Shown piece by piece: positions 1 through 5,685 of a stretch of 5,685 nucleotides of DNA. Source of the stretch: Pseudomonadota bacterium. GTDB taxonomy: Bacteria > Pseudomonadota > Alphaproteobacteria > Rhizobiales > Xanthobacteraceae. The notes under the pieces were generated by a model. It was not told the DNA's origin, searched no databases, and saw only the letters and a list, made by a program, of their open reading frames with translations. Made by a program: the position numbers and the translations under genes. Position 1 is the first letter of the stretch; each line of letters starts with the position of its first letter. Location: the NCBI GenBank assembly GCA_023391175.1, contig JAEWBL010000627.1, positions 1-5,685 of the forward strand, read 5' to 3'.

Positions 1-870
1 GGCGATCACGTGGTCATGGTGTTCATGCCCAGTTGCGGCCATTGCCAGCCCTGCTCGCAGGGCCGCCCCGCCCTGTGCGAGCCCGGTGCGGTGGCGAACG
101 GCAAGGGCGAATTGCTGACTGGCGCGATCCGGCTGCACGAGGGCGCGGAGACCATTCATCATCACCTCGGATGCTCCGCCTTCGCCGACCATGCGGTCGT
201 GTCGCGCCGCTCATTGGTCCGGATAGACAAGGATGTCCCCCTCGACGTCGCCGCGCTGTTCGGTTGCGCCGTGCTGACGGGGGTCGGCGCGGTGGTGAAC
301 ACAGCCCGTGTGCAGGCAGGCGAGACGGTGGCTGTGGTCGGGCTTGGCGGCGTGGGTCTCGCCGCCGTCCTCGGGGCTCTGGCAGCGGGCGCCGCTCGGG
401 TGGTCGCGGTGGACCTGTCGCCGGAAAAGCTGCAACTGGCCAAGGACCTCGGTGCCACCGGCGTCGTCGATGCTCGCGCGCCCGATGCCATCGAGCAGGT
501 GCGGGCGCTGACGGGCGGCGGCGCGGATTTCGTGTTCGAGTTCGCCGGCTCCGCGCGGGCGCTTGAGAATGCCTACAAGATGACGAAGCGCGGCGGCACC
601 ACCGTCACCGCCGGCCTGCCACCGCCGGATGCCGTGCTGCCGGTGAACATCGTGAGCCTCGTCGCGGAAGAACGCACGGTGAAGGGCAGCTATATCGGCA
701 CCTGCGTGCCGGTGCGCGACGTGCCGCGCTACATCGAGCTTTACAAGGCGGGCCGTCTGCCCGTGGACCGCCTGATGAGCGGGCGCATCCCGCTCGAAGA
801 CATCAACGAAGGCTTCGATCGGCTGCATGACGGCTCCGTCGTGCGTCTCGTCGTGGACTTCCAAAGCTGA
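1..870 (+). CDS. Zinc-dependent medium-chain alcohol dehydrogenase, 3' part (N-terminus outside window)
   Basis: Partial gene, open from base 1 in frame 1 to TGA at 868-870, so the real start lies upstream. Numbering from base 1, the structural-zinc motif C-x2-C-x2-C-x7-C is at residues 12, 15, 18 and 26. Cys89 in FGCAVLTGVGA fits the third catalytic-zinc ligand. The Rossmann fingerprint GLGGVG is at 114-119, with Asp138 at the end of the second beta strand, which points to NAD rather than NADP. The two other catalytic zinc ligands (Cys46/His67 in horse liver ADH numbering) would be in the missing part, roughly 80 residues. By family it oxidises a primary or secondary alcohol to an aldehyde or ketone in the cytoplasm; the substrate cannot be read from the sequence. 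It ends 9 bp before a GabD-like aldehyde dehydrogenase, so alcohol-aldehyde-acid coupling is a natural inference. The family is secure; the specificity is unknown. Confidence 0.93.
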   Translation, partial: GDHVVMVFMPSCGHCQPCSQGRPALCEPGAVANGKGELLTGAIRLHEGAETIHHHLGCSAFADHAVVSRRSLVRIDKDVPLDVAALFGCAVLTGVGAVVNTARVQAGETVAVVGLGGVGLAAVLGALAAGAARVVAVDLSPEKLQLAKDLGATGVVDARAPDAIEQVRALTGGGADFVFEFAGSARALENAYKMTKRGGTTVTAGLPPPDAVLPVNIVSLVAEERTVKGSYIGTCVPVRDVPRYIELYKAGRLPVDRLMSGRIPLEDINEGFDRLHDGSVVRLVVDFQS

Positions 871-875
871 GAAGG
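871..875 (+). promoter_or_regulatory. Ribosome binding site of the GabD-like gene
   Basis: GAAGG begins directly after the ADH stop codon and leaves a 4-nt spacer to the ATG at 880. The spacer is shorter than usual, but this is the only purine-rich candidate and it supports 880 as the start. Its position next to the upstream stop suggests translational coupling within one transcript. Confidence 0.6.
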
Positions 876-879
876 CGCA

Positions 880-2370
880 ATGACCGACAAGAATTCCGCC
901 GCGACGCTCGGCCTCGCGGATCCGAGCCTCTTCCGCGAAGCGAACCTTATTGGCGGCGAATGGGTGTCCGCGGCGAGCGGCGCGACGATCGCCGTCACCA
1001 ATCCGGCGGATGGCACGCTCATCGGCCATGTGCCCGCGCTGTCGCGCGCTGAAGTCGCGCGGGCCATCGGTGTGGCCCACGCCGCGCAGAAGAGCTGGCG
1101 GGCGAGGACGGGCAAGGAGCGCGCAGCAGTCCTGCGGCGCCTGTTCGATCTGATGATGGCGAACCAGGACGATCTCGCCCGCATCATGACCGCCGAACAG
1201 GGCAAGCCCTTCGCCGAAGCCAAGGGCGAGATCGCCTACGCGGCCGGCTTCATCGAGTGGTTCGCCGAGGAGGCGAAGCGCGTCTATGGCGACACCATTC
1301 CCGCCCCCCTGCCGGGCCGGCGCATCATCGTGCAGAAGGAGCCCATCGGCGTCTTTGCCGCCATCACGCCCTGGAATTTCCCCTCGGCCATGATCACCCG
1401 CAAGGCCGGGCCGGGCTGGGCCGCCGGCTGCACCGGGGTGATCCGTCCAGCGCGTGAGACGCCTTTCTCCGCCCTCGCGCTGGGTGTGCTGGCCGAGCGC
1501 GCGGGCCTGCCGCCCGGTGTCTGCAACATCATCACCGGCCCCTCTTCCGAGACGGGCAAAGAGCTGTGCGAGAACCCCCTCGTGCGCAAGCTGTCGTTCA
1601 CCGGGTCCACACGCGTGGGCGCACTGCTCCTCGCCCAGTGCGCGCCGACGGTGAAGAAGACCAGCATGGAGCTGGGCGGCAACGCGCCCTTCATCGTCTT
1701 CGACGACGCCGACCTTGATGAGGCGGTCAAGGGCGCCATGGCCTCCAAATATCGCAACACCGGGCAGACCTGCGTGTGCGCCAACCGTTTCCTGGTGCAG
1801 GCCGGTGTCTACGACACCTTCGCCTTAAAGCTGGCCGATGCGGTGGGGCGGCTGAAGGTCGGCCCTGGAATGGCGGAGGGCGTCACCCAGGGGCCGCTCA
1901 TCAATGCTGCCGCCGTCGCAAAAGTGGAGGAACACATCGCCGACGCAGTGGCTAAAGGCGCCCGCATCGTCACCGGTGGACAGCCTCATGCCCTCGGTCA
2001 CAGCTTCTTCGAGCCGACCGTTCTGGCCGACGTGCCGAAGGATGCACTCATCTTCTCCGAGGAGACATTCGGGCCGGTCGCTCCACTGATCCGGTTCGAG
2101 ACGGAGGCCGAGGCGATCGCGCTTGCCAACGCCACCGAGTTCGGCCTCGCGGCCTATTTCTACAGCCGGGACGTGGGCCGCATCTTCCGCGTGGCGGAGG
2201 CCATCGAGGCGGGCATCGTCGGCATCAATGAGGGGCTCATCTCGACCGAGGTCGCGCCGTTCGGCGGCGTGAAGTCGTCGGGGCTCGGCCGTGAGGGCTC
2301 GAAATACGGCATCGAGGACTATCTGGAGATCAAATACCTCTGCCTCGGCGGCATCGACACGCCAGCCTGA
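880..2370 (+). CDS. gabD: Succinate-semialdehyde dehydrogenase (GabD-like aldehyde dehydrogenase)
   Basis: Complete 496-residue aldehyde dehydrogenase that aligns by eye with E. coli GabD (482 aa) along its whole length. It has about 10 extra N-terminal residues and a short C-terminal extension. It should oxidise succinate semialdehyde, or a related omega-carboxy aldehyde, to the acid with NAD(P)+ in the cytoplasm. Catalytic Cys298 lies in GQTCVCAN, with Cys300 able to form the redox-switch pair known from human SSADH. The general base is Glu264 in MELGGN, and the oxyanion Asn166 is in TPWNFP. Arg174, Arg292 and Ser455 match the carboxylate-binding residues of human SSADH (R213, R334, S498). 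Oddity: the Lys of the usual KPA-S/E-x-TP cofactor motif is Arg189, and the next pocket residue (Ser182 in E. coli) is Arg192. The gene lies between ADH and CoxG with short gaps. Alternatives are glutarate- or 2-oxoglutarate-semialdehyde dehydrogenase. Family very secure, substrate probable. Confidence 0.93.
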   Translation: MTDKNSAATLGLADPSLFREANLIGGEWVSAASGATIAVTNPADGTLIGHVPALSRAEVARAIGVAHAAQKSWRARTGKERAAVLRRLFDLMMANQDDLARIMTAEQGKPFAEAKGEIAYAAGFIEWFAEEAKRVYGDTIPAPLPGRRIIVQKEPIGVFAAITPWNFPSAMITRKAGPGWAAGCTGVIRPARETPFSALALGVLAERAGLPPGVCNIITGPSSETGKELCENPLVRKLSFTGSTRVGALLLAQCAPTVKKTSMELGGNAPFIVFDDADLDEAVKGAMASKYRNTGQTCVCANRFLVQAGVYDTFALKLADAVGRLKVGPGMAEGVTQGPLINAAAVAKVEEHIADAVAKGARIVTGGQPHALGHSFFEPTVLADVPKDALIFSEETFGPVAPLIRFETEAEAIALANATEFGLAAYFYSRDVGRIFRVAEAIEAGIVGINEGLISTEVAPFGGVKSSGLGREGSKYGIEDYLEIKYLCLGGIDTPA

Positions 2371-2377
2371 AGCGGAC

Positions 2378-2382
2378 GGGAG
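2378..2382 (+). promoter_or_regulatory. Ribosome binding site of coxG
   Basis: GGGAG sits 8 nt before the ATG at 2391, an ideal spacing. A second in-frame ATG at 2397 would be 14 nt away, so 2391 is the better start. Confidence 0.7.
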
Positions 2383-2390
2383 ATACGCAC

Positions 2391-3185
2391 ATGGACATGA
2401 GTGGCGAACAGCGCATTCCGGCCCCCCGCGCGGTGGTCTGGCAGGCTCTCAACGATCCGGAAGTTCTGAAGCTTTGCATCCCGGGCTGCCAGGAACTGGT
2501 GAAGAGCTCCGATACCCAGATGAGCGCGAAGGTGGTGCTCAAGGTGGGGCCGGTGAGCGCGCGGTTCGAAGGCGCGGTGACACTCTCCGACCTCGATCCG
2601 CCGAACAGCTACCGCATCAGCGGCGAAGGCCAGGGCGGCATGGCAGGCTTCGCCAAGGGCGAGGCGATGGTGCGCCTGGAGGCGGAAGGCGACGGGACGA
2701 TCCTGCGCTACGAGGTCGAGGCCCAGGTCGGCGGCAAGCTCGCCCAGCTCGGCGCACGGCTCATCGACGCGACGGCGAAGCAGATGTCCGGAGCCTTTTT
2801 CAAGCGCTTCGCCCAGGAGATCGTCGCGCGCCGGGACGGAGGGCAGGGGGATGCGCCAGCCTCGCCTGCGGTGTCCGGGATGCCGCCCAGCGCAAAACCC
2901 CATGCTATCCCATCGCCAGGCCTCTTTCCCGCCGCGATACCCGGGCCCCAGACAGGGGCAGGCGCAGTCCGTCTCGCTGGCCTCGGCATCGTCGCTGCTG
3001 CGCTGGTGGCTTCGGCCTATTTTCTGTCCGGATCCGTGGTCAGCGAGCCAATCGGTCGAATCGGCACCTCTCCCGACTTCGTCGCGGCGGTGATCCTCAT
3101 CCTGACCGCAAGCCTGGGCTACCTCTTCGGCCGCCTCCAGGGCGTTGTGACGACCGTCGTGACCATCAGGCGAGACGCAGGGTGA
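2391..3185 (+). CDS. coxG: CoxG-family SRPBCC protein with C-terminal membrane anchor
   Basis: Complete 264-residue protein. Residues 1 to about 150 form a CoxG-type SRPBCC (START-like) domain, with the characteristic LCIPGC segment at 28-33 and the GPVSARFEG, GGMAGFAKG and AQVGGKLAQLG stretches. A Pro/Ala-rich linker follows (about 152-192), then two hydrophobic segments at about 195-213 and 230-247 that look like membrane helices, and a short basic end. CoxG proteins are known to anchor molybdenum CO dehydrogenase to the cytoplasmic membrane and help pass electrons to quinone. The hydrophobic tail fits that role, with the SRPBCC domain probably cytoplasmic. No coxM, coxS or coxL gene is visible; the neighbours upstream are ADH and GabD, 20 bp away. 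The partner may therefore be another molybdenum hydroxylase of the xanthine oxidase family, perhaps encoded upstream of the window. It is the last plus-strand gene before a convergent junction. Family call is strong; the partner is inference. Confidence 0.9.
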   Translation: MDMSGEQRIPAPRAVVWQALNDPEVLKLCIPGCQELVKSSDTQMSAKVVLKVGPVSARFEGAVTLSDLDPPNSYRISGEGQGGMAGFAKGEAMVRLEAEGDGTILRYEVEAQVGGKLAQLGARLIDATAKQMSGAFFKRFAQEIVARRDGGQGDAPASPAVSGMPPSAKPHAIPSPGLFPAAIPGPQTGAGAVRLAGLGIVAAALVASAYFLSGSVVSEPIGRIGTSPDFVAAVILILTASLGYLFGRLQGVVTTVVTIRRDAG

Positions 3186-3293
3186 GCCATGGCAATTGAC
3201 CATATGCCCGGACGGACGCGAACCTCTTTCATATAGTTATTCGATTTAGTTGAATCCTTTCCGGTCTACCGGAGGGCGGTGTAGGGCGGCGCC
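3186..3293. other. Convergent intergenic gap with AT-rich island
   Basis: This 108-bp gap separates the ends of the two convergent gene groups. About 3226-3260 is strikingly AT-rich compared with the surrounding GC-rich DNA. It is followed by a small inverted repeat (3261-3272) and a stronger hairpin (3281-3297). I see no convincing ORF with a ribosome binding site and no RNA gene here. The likely job is transcription termination for one or both operons. Confidence 0.5.
3261..3272. repeat. Short inverted repeat CCGGT-CT-ACCGG
   Basis: Perfect 5-bp arms around 2 bases, or a 4-bp stem with a TCTA loop if folded as RNA. It sits between the AT-rich island and the 3281-3297 hairpin. It could help termination or be a chance palindrome; it is too short to decide. 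Confidence 0.35.
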
Positions 3294-3297
3294 CTAC
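3281..3297. terminator. Candidate bidirectional terminator hairpin
   Basis: A perfect 7-bp inverted repeat, GTAGGGC and GCCCTAC, flanks a GGC loop between convergent genes. It covers the aldolase stop codon (TAG, read from 3296 to 3294). No U-run follows on either strand, so it is not a textbook intrinsic terminator; in GC-rich bacteria such hairpins may pause polymerase, act with Rho or protect 3' ends. The structure is seen directly; the function is inferred from position. Confidence 0.45.
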
Positions 3298-4061
3298 CCG
3301 CGGAAGCGTTTCGCCAGCGCCTCGGCGTTGCGCGCGAGGAGGCCGGTGTCGGAGCCGACCGCGGTGAACATGCAGCCGGCGGCGATGTAGCGGCGGGCCA
3401 GCGCCTCGGCGCCCGTGAGGATGCCGGGGCGGTTGCCGGCGGCCACGATGCGGCCGATCAGTCCCTCGATGAGGGTGACGATGTGCTCGTTGTTCTGGTC
3501 GCCCAGATAGCCGATGGCGGCCGAAAGATCGCCAGGGCCGATGAACACCCCGTCCACGCCGGGCACGGCGCAGATGGCTTCGAGATTGTCCATGCCGAGC
3601 CGGGATTCGATCTGTACCAGAACGCAGATCTCCTCATGGGCGCGCTGGTGATAGTCGCTGATCCGGCCGAAGCGCGAGGCGCGGGAGGCGGAGGCGAAGC
3701 CGCGGATGCCGGCGGGCGGATAGCGCGTCGCCGCCACCGCGTCAGCCGCCTGCTCCGGCGTGTCCACCATGGGCAGCAGCAGGGTCTGCACCCCCGCGTC
3801 GAGCAGCCGCTTGATGGCGACGGGATCGTTCACCGGCGGGCGCACGATGGGCATCACGGAGGGGTGCTCCATGCAGGCCTGGAGCTGGCTGAGCACCATC
3901 GGCACCTCGTTCGCCGAATGCTCGGTGTCCAGCAGCAGCCAGTCGAAGCCGGCGCCGGCGAGGATCTCCACCGACACATGGCTGGCGAGGCTGCTCCACA
4001 GGCCGATCTGCTGCTGGCCGGCATAGATGGCGTGCTTGAAGGCGTTGCGAGGCAGGTCCAA
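3294..4061 (-). CDS. HpcH/HpaI family class II aldolase (2-keto-3-deoxy acid aldolase)
   Basis: Complete 255-residue protein, close by eye to E. coli HpaI (4-hydroxy-2-oxoheptanedioate aldolase) and related to the rhamnonate-pathway aldolase RhmA. The family is a metal-dependent TIM barrel that cleaves 2-keto-4-hydroxy acids to pyruvate plus an aldehyde. Visible key residues are Asp45 and catalytic His48 in DTEHSAN, Arg74 in VRPPVND, and the metal ligands Glu152 (VQIES) and Asp178 (FIGPGDLSA); all match HpaI H45, R70, E149 and D175. The start is TTG, chosen because no ATG occurs before residue 55, the family N-terminus fits, and an AAGGA motif lies 8 nt upstream. It follows the dehydratase by 15 bp in the same operon, so its substrate is more likely a 2-keto-3-deoxy sugar acid (giving glycolaldehyde or lactaldehyde beside pyruvate) than the homoprotocatechuate intermediate of HpaI. 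Family certain, substrate inferred. Confidence 0.92.
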   Translation of the reverse strand: MDLPRNAFKHAIYAGQQQIGLWSSLASHVSVEILAGAGFDWLLLDTEHSANEVPMVLSQLQACMEHPSVMPIVRPPVNDPVAIKRLLDAGVQTLLLPMVDTPEQAADAVAATRYPPAGIRGFASASRASRFGRISDYHQRAHEEICVLVQIESRLGMDNLEAICAVPGVDGVFIGPGDLSAAIGYLGDQNNEHIVTLIEGLIGRIVAAGNRPGILTGAEALARRYIAAGCMFTAVGSDTGLLARNAEALAKRFRG

Positions 4062-4069
4062 GGGGCTGT

Positions 4070-4074
4070 TCCTT
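4070..4074 (-). promoter_or_regulatory. Ribosome binding site deciding the TTG start of the aldolase
   Basis: On the minus strand AAGGA reads from 4074 to 4070, with 8 nt to the TTG at 4061-4059. It lies in the 15-bp gap just after the dehydratase stop (TGA, 4079-4077). The good spacing and the absence of an alternative ATG make TTG the credible start and suggest translational coupling. Confidence 0.7.
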
Positions 4075-4076
4075 GT

Positions 4077-5685
4077 TCAGTAGATGGCCGGTTCGCCGGG
4101 GGCGGCGCCGAAGGAGGTTTCCAGGAAGTCGAAGTCGCAGCCGAGGTGTGCCTGGCTGATGTGCTTGGAATACATCCAGCCATCGCCGCGCTCATAGCGC
4201 GGCACGGGCGCGGGCAAGGCGGCACGGCGGCGCTCCAGCTCGTCCGCCGGCACCTCCATATCGATGCGCCGGTTGGGCACATCGACGGTGACGAGATCGC
4301 CGGTCCGCAGCAGGGCCAGAGGCCCGCCCACATGGCTCTCCGGCGAGACGTGGAGGATGCAGGCGCCGTAGCTGGTGCCACTCATGCGCGCGTCCGAGAT
4401 GCGGAGCATGTCGCGTACGCCCGCCTTCACCAGCGCCTTGGGGATGGGCAGCATGCCCCATTCGGGCATGCCGGGGCCGCCGAGCGGGCCGGCATTGCGC
4501 AGCACCAGCACATGGTCGGGCGTCACGTCGAGGTTCTCGTCGTCGGTGGCGGCCTTGAGGCTGGGGTAATCGTCGAACACCAGCGCCGGGCCGGTGTGGA
4601 CGCGCAGATGGGGGGCGCAGGCGCTGGGCTTGATGACGCAGCCCTCGGGCGCGAGGTTGCCGCGCAGCACGGCGAGCGCACCCTCGTCATAGATGGCCTT
4701 GTCGAGAGGGCGGATCACGTCGTCATTGTGCACCTTCGCCCCCGCAATGGCTTCGCCCACCGTGCGGCCGGAGACGGTGAGGGCATCGAGGTGAAGGAAG
4801 TCCGTGAGGCGCCCCATCAGCGCCGGCAGGCCGCCGGCGAAGTAGAAGTCCTCCATCAGATAGTCATCGCCGCTCGGCCGCACGTTGGCGAGCACCGGCA
4901 CGCGGCGGCTGGCCGCGTCGAAATCATCGAGGGTGATGTCGGCGCCGGCGCGGCGGGCCTGGGCGATGAGATGGATGATGGCGTTGGTGGAGCAGCCCAT
5001 GGCCATGGCGACGATGATGGCGTTCTCGAAGGCTGCGCGGGTCTGGATGCGGGCCGGCGTCAGGTCCTCCCACACCATGTCGACGATGCGCCGACCGGAG
5101 GCTGCGCACATGCGCATGTGGCCGGCATCCGCCGCCGGCACGGACGAGGCGCCGGTCAGCGTCATGCCCAGCGCCTCGGCGATCGCGGTCATGGTGCTGG
5201 CTGTGCCCATGGTCATGCAATGGCCGTAGGAGCGGGCGATGCCACCCTCGATCTCGTTCCACTCCGCCTCGCCGATGTTGCCGGCGCGCCGCTCGTCCCA
5301 GAACTTCCATGCGTCCGAGCCGGAGCCCAGCGTCTTGCCGTTCCAGTTGCCCCGCAGCATGGGGCCGGCCGGCACATAGATGGCCGGCACGCCGGCGCTG
5401 GTGGCGCCCATGAGCAGGGCCGGGGTGCTCTTGTCGCAGCCGCCCATCAGCACCGCGCCGTCCACGGGATGGGCGCGGATCACCTCCTCCACCTCCATGG
5501 CCAGCATGTTGCGGTAGAGCATGGAGGATGGCTTGAGGAAGGTCTCGGACACCGAATGCACCGGCACTTCCAGCGGGAAGCCGCCGGCCTGCAGCACGCC
5601 GCGCTTGATGTCCTCCACCCGGTCCCGGAAATGGGCGTGGCAGGAGTTGAAATCCGACCAGGTGTTGAGGATGGCGATCACCGGC
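4077..5685 (-). CDS. IlvD/EDD-family sugar-acid dehydratase, L-arabinonate dehydratase-like, 5' end outside window
   Basis: The reading frame runs off the right window edge; the GTG at 5681-5679 is internal, because a Pro codon continues the family sequence before it. Counting that Val as residue 1, [2Fe-2S] ligands are Cys14 (NSCHAHF), Cys82 (MGGCDKST) and Cys155 (YGHCMTMGT). Lys84 is the probable carbamylated Mg ligand, and Ser434 in DARMSG is the catalytic base. Cluster-ligand spacing equals that of Rhizobium leguminosarum L-arabinonate dehydratase (C59, C127, C200) as I recall it, implying about 45 missing residues and a full length near 579. The LGSGSDAW-KFWDERRAG region is typical of the pentonate dehydratase branch, not of IlvD in branched-chain amino acid synthesis. 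The reaction is dehydration of an aldonate to a 2-keto-3-deoxy acid in the cytoplasm. It is cotranscribed with the aldolase that would cleave the product. The exact sugar acid (arabinonate, xylonate, fuconate) cannot be fixed from the sequence. Confidence 0.92.
   Translation of the reverse strand, partial: PVIAILNTWSDFNSCHAHFRDRVEDIKRGVLQAGGFPLEVPVHSVSETFLKPSSMLYRNMLAMEVEEVIRAHPVDGAVLMGGCDKSTPALLMGATSAGVPAIYVPAGPMLRGNWNGKTLGSGSDAWKFWDERRAGNIGEAEWNEIEGGIARSYGHCMTMGTASTMTAIAEALGMTLTGASSVPAADAGHMRMCAASGRRIVDMVWEDLTPARIQTRAAFENAIIVAMAMGCSTNAIIHLIAQARRAGADITLDDFDAASRRVPVLANVRPSGDDYLMEDFYFAGGLPALMGRLTDFLHLDALTVSGRTVGEAIAGAKVHNDDVIRPLDKAIYDEGALAVLRGNLAPEGCVIKPSACAPHLRVHTGPALVFDDYPSLKAATDDENLDVTPDHVLVLRNAGPLGGPGMPEWGMLPIPKALVKAGVRDMLRISDARMSGTSYGACILHVSPESHVGGPLALLRTGDLVTVDVPNRRIDMEVPADELERRRAALPAPVPRYERGDGWMYSKHISQAHLGCDFDFLETSFGAAPGEPAIY

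Noticed and set aside
211..1080. Long minus-strand ORF (289 codons) opposite the ADH gene and the start of gabD
   Set aside because: The product is His/Arg/Ala-rich with no recognisable family, while the opposite strand carries clear ADH and ALDH motifs. This is a typical antisense shadow in GC-rich DNA.
2291..3199. Plus-strand ORF (302 codons) overlapping gabD and coxG in another frame
   Set aside because: The product is Arg/Gly/Pro-rich low-complexity protein with no ribosome binding site of note. It is a frame shadow of coxG.
2319..3203. Long minus-strand ORF (294 codons) opposite coxG
   Set aside because: It lies entirely across coxG and the end of gabD and shows no known domain; coxG is strongly supported.
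3196..3240. Possible promoter: TTGACC at 3196 and TATAGT at 3232
   Set aside because: The boxes are about 30 bp apart, too far for a sigma70 promoter, and no plus-strand gene lies downstream; the reverse strand also shows no well-spaced pair.
3665..3712. Purine-rich GCGAGGCGCGGGAGGCGGAG-like stretch that looks repetitive
   Set aside because: It encodes the Ser/Ala/Arg-rich SASRASRFG segment of the aldolase, which is typical of the family; it is compositional and not an independent repeat.
3294..4061. HpaI/HpcH of the homoprotocatechuate (4-hydroxyphenylacetate) pathway
   Set aside because: Sequence similarity is high, but no other hpa/hpc gene is present and the operon partner is a sugar-acid dehydratase, so a sugar-acid substrate is preferred. 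Not excluded without an assay.
5679..5681. GTG at 5681-5679 as the start of the dehydratase
   Set aside because: The frame stays open to the window edge, the preceding Pro codon continues the conserved family sequence, and homologues have about 45 residues before this point. The gene is truncated by the window, not short.
4077..5685. IlvD dihydroxy-acid dehydratase of branched-chain amino acid synthesis
   Set aside because: Same superfamily, but the motifs around the cluster cysteines and the LGSGSDAW region match the pentonate dehydratase branch, and the partner gene is an aldolase rather than an ilv gene.

Overview
The window is a GC-rich stretch with GC-biased third codon positions, tightly packed genes and protein sequences of alphaproteobacterial flavour. 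A member of the Hyphomicrobiales (Xanthobacter/Azorhizobium-like or rhizobial) is my best guess, made from codon bias and remembered homologues only. There are no RNA genes, mobile elements, CRISPR arrays or long repeats. The region looks like chromosomal or megaplasmid catabolic DNA.

Layout: two convergent gene groups meet at a 108-bp gap (3186-3293). On the plus strand, left to right: the 3' part of a zinc-dependent medium-chain alcohol dehydrogenase (1-870, cut by the window edge), a complete GabD-type succinate-semialdehyde dehydrogenase (880-2370), and a complete CoxG/SRPBCC protein with a hydrophobic, membrane-anchoring tail (2391-3185). Gaps of 9 and 20 bp, each with a Shine-Dalgarno motif, indicate one operon. 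On the minus strand, in transcription order: an IlvD/EDD-family sugar-acid dehydratase most like L-arabinonate dehydratase (5685-4077, N-terminus cut by the window edge) and an HpcH/HpaI class II aldolase (4061-3294). The aldolase starts at TTG 15 bp after the dehydratase stop. The promoters of both groups lie outside the window.

How the genes may work together: the minus-strand pair reads as non-phosphorylative sugar-acid catabolism. The dehydratase would turn an aldonate into a 2-keto-3-deoxy acid, and the aldolase would split that into pyruvate and an aldehyde (glycolaldehyde if the substrate is a pentonate). The plus-strand set reads as stepwise oxidation of an alcohol to an aldehyde and then to a carboxylate. 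The aldehyde dehydrogenase keeps the arginines and serine that hold the carboxylate of succinate semialdehyde, so 4-hydroxybutyrate to succinate semialdehyde to succinate is a plausible route. CoxG is known as a membrane recruiter for molybdenum CO dehydrogenase; here it sits behind an ADH and an ALDH with no cox structural gene visible. A molybdenum hydroxylase upstream of the window is therefore the main testable prediction. The other notable observation is an altered cofactor pocket in the GabD-like enzyme: the usual Lys is Arg189, and a second Arg is at 192. I see no strong evidence of a wholly new system.
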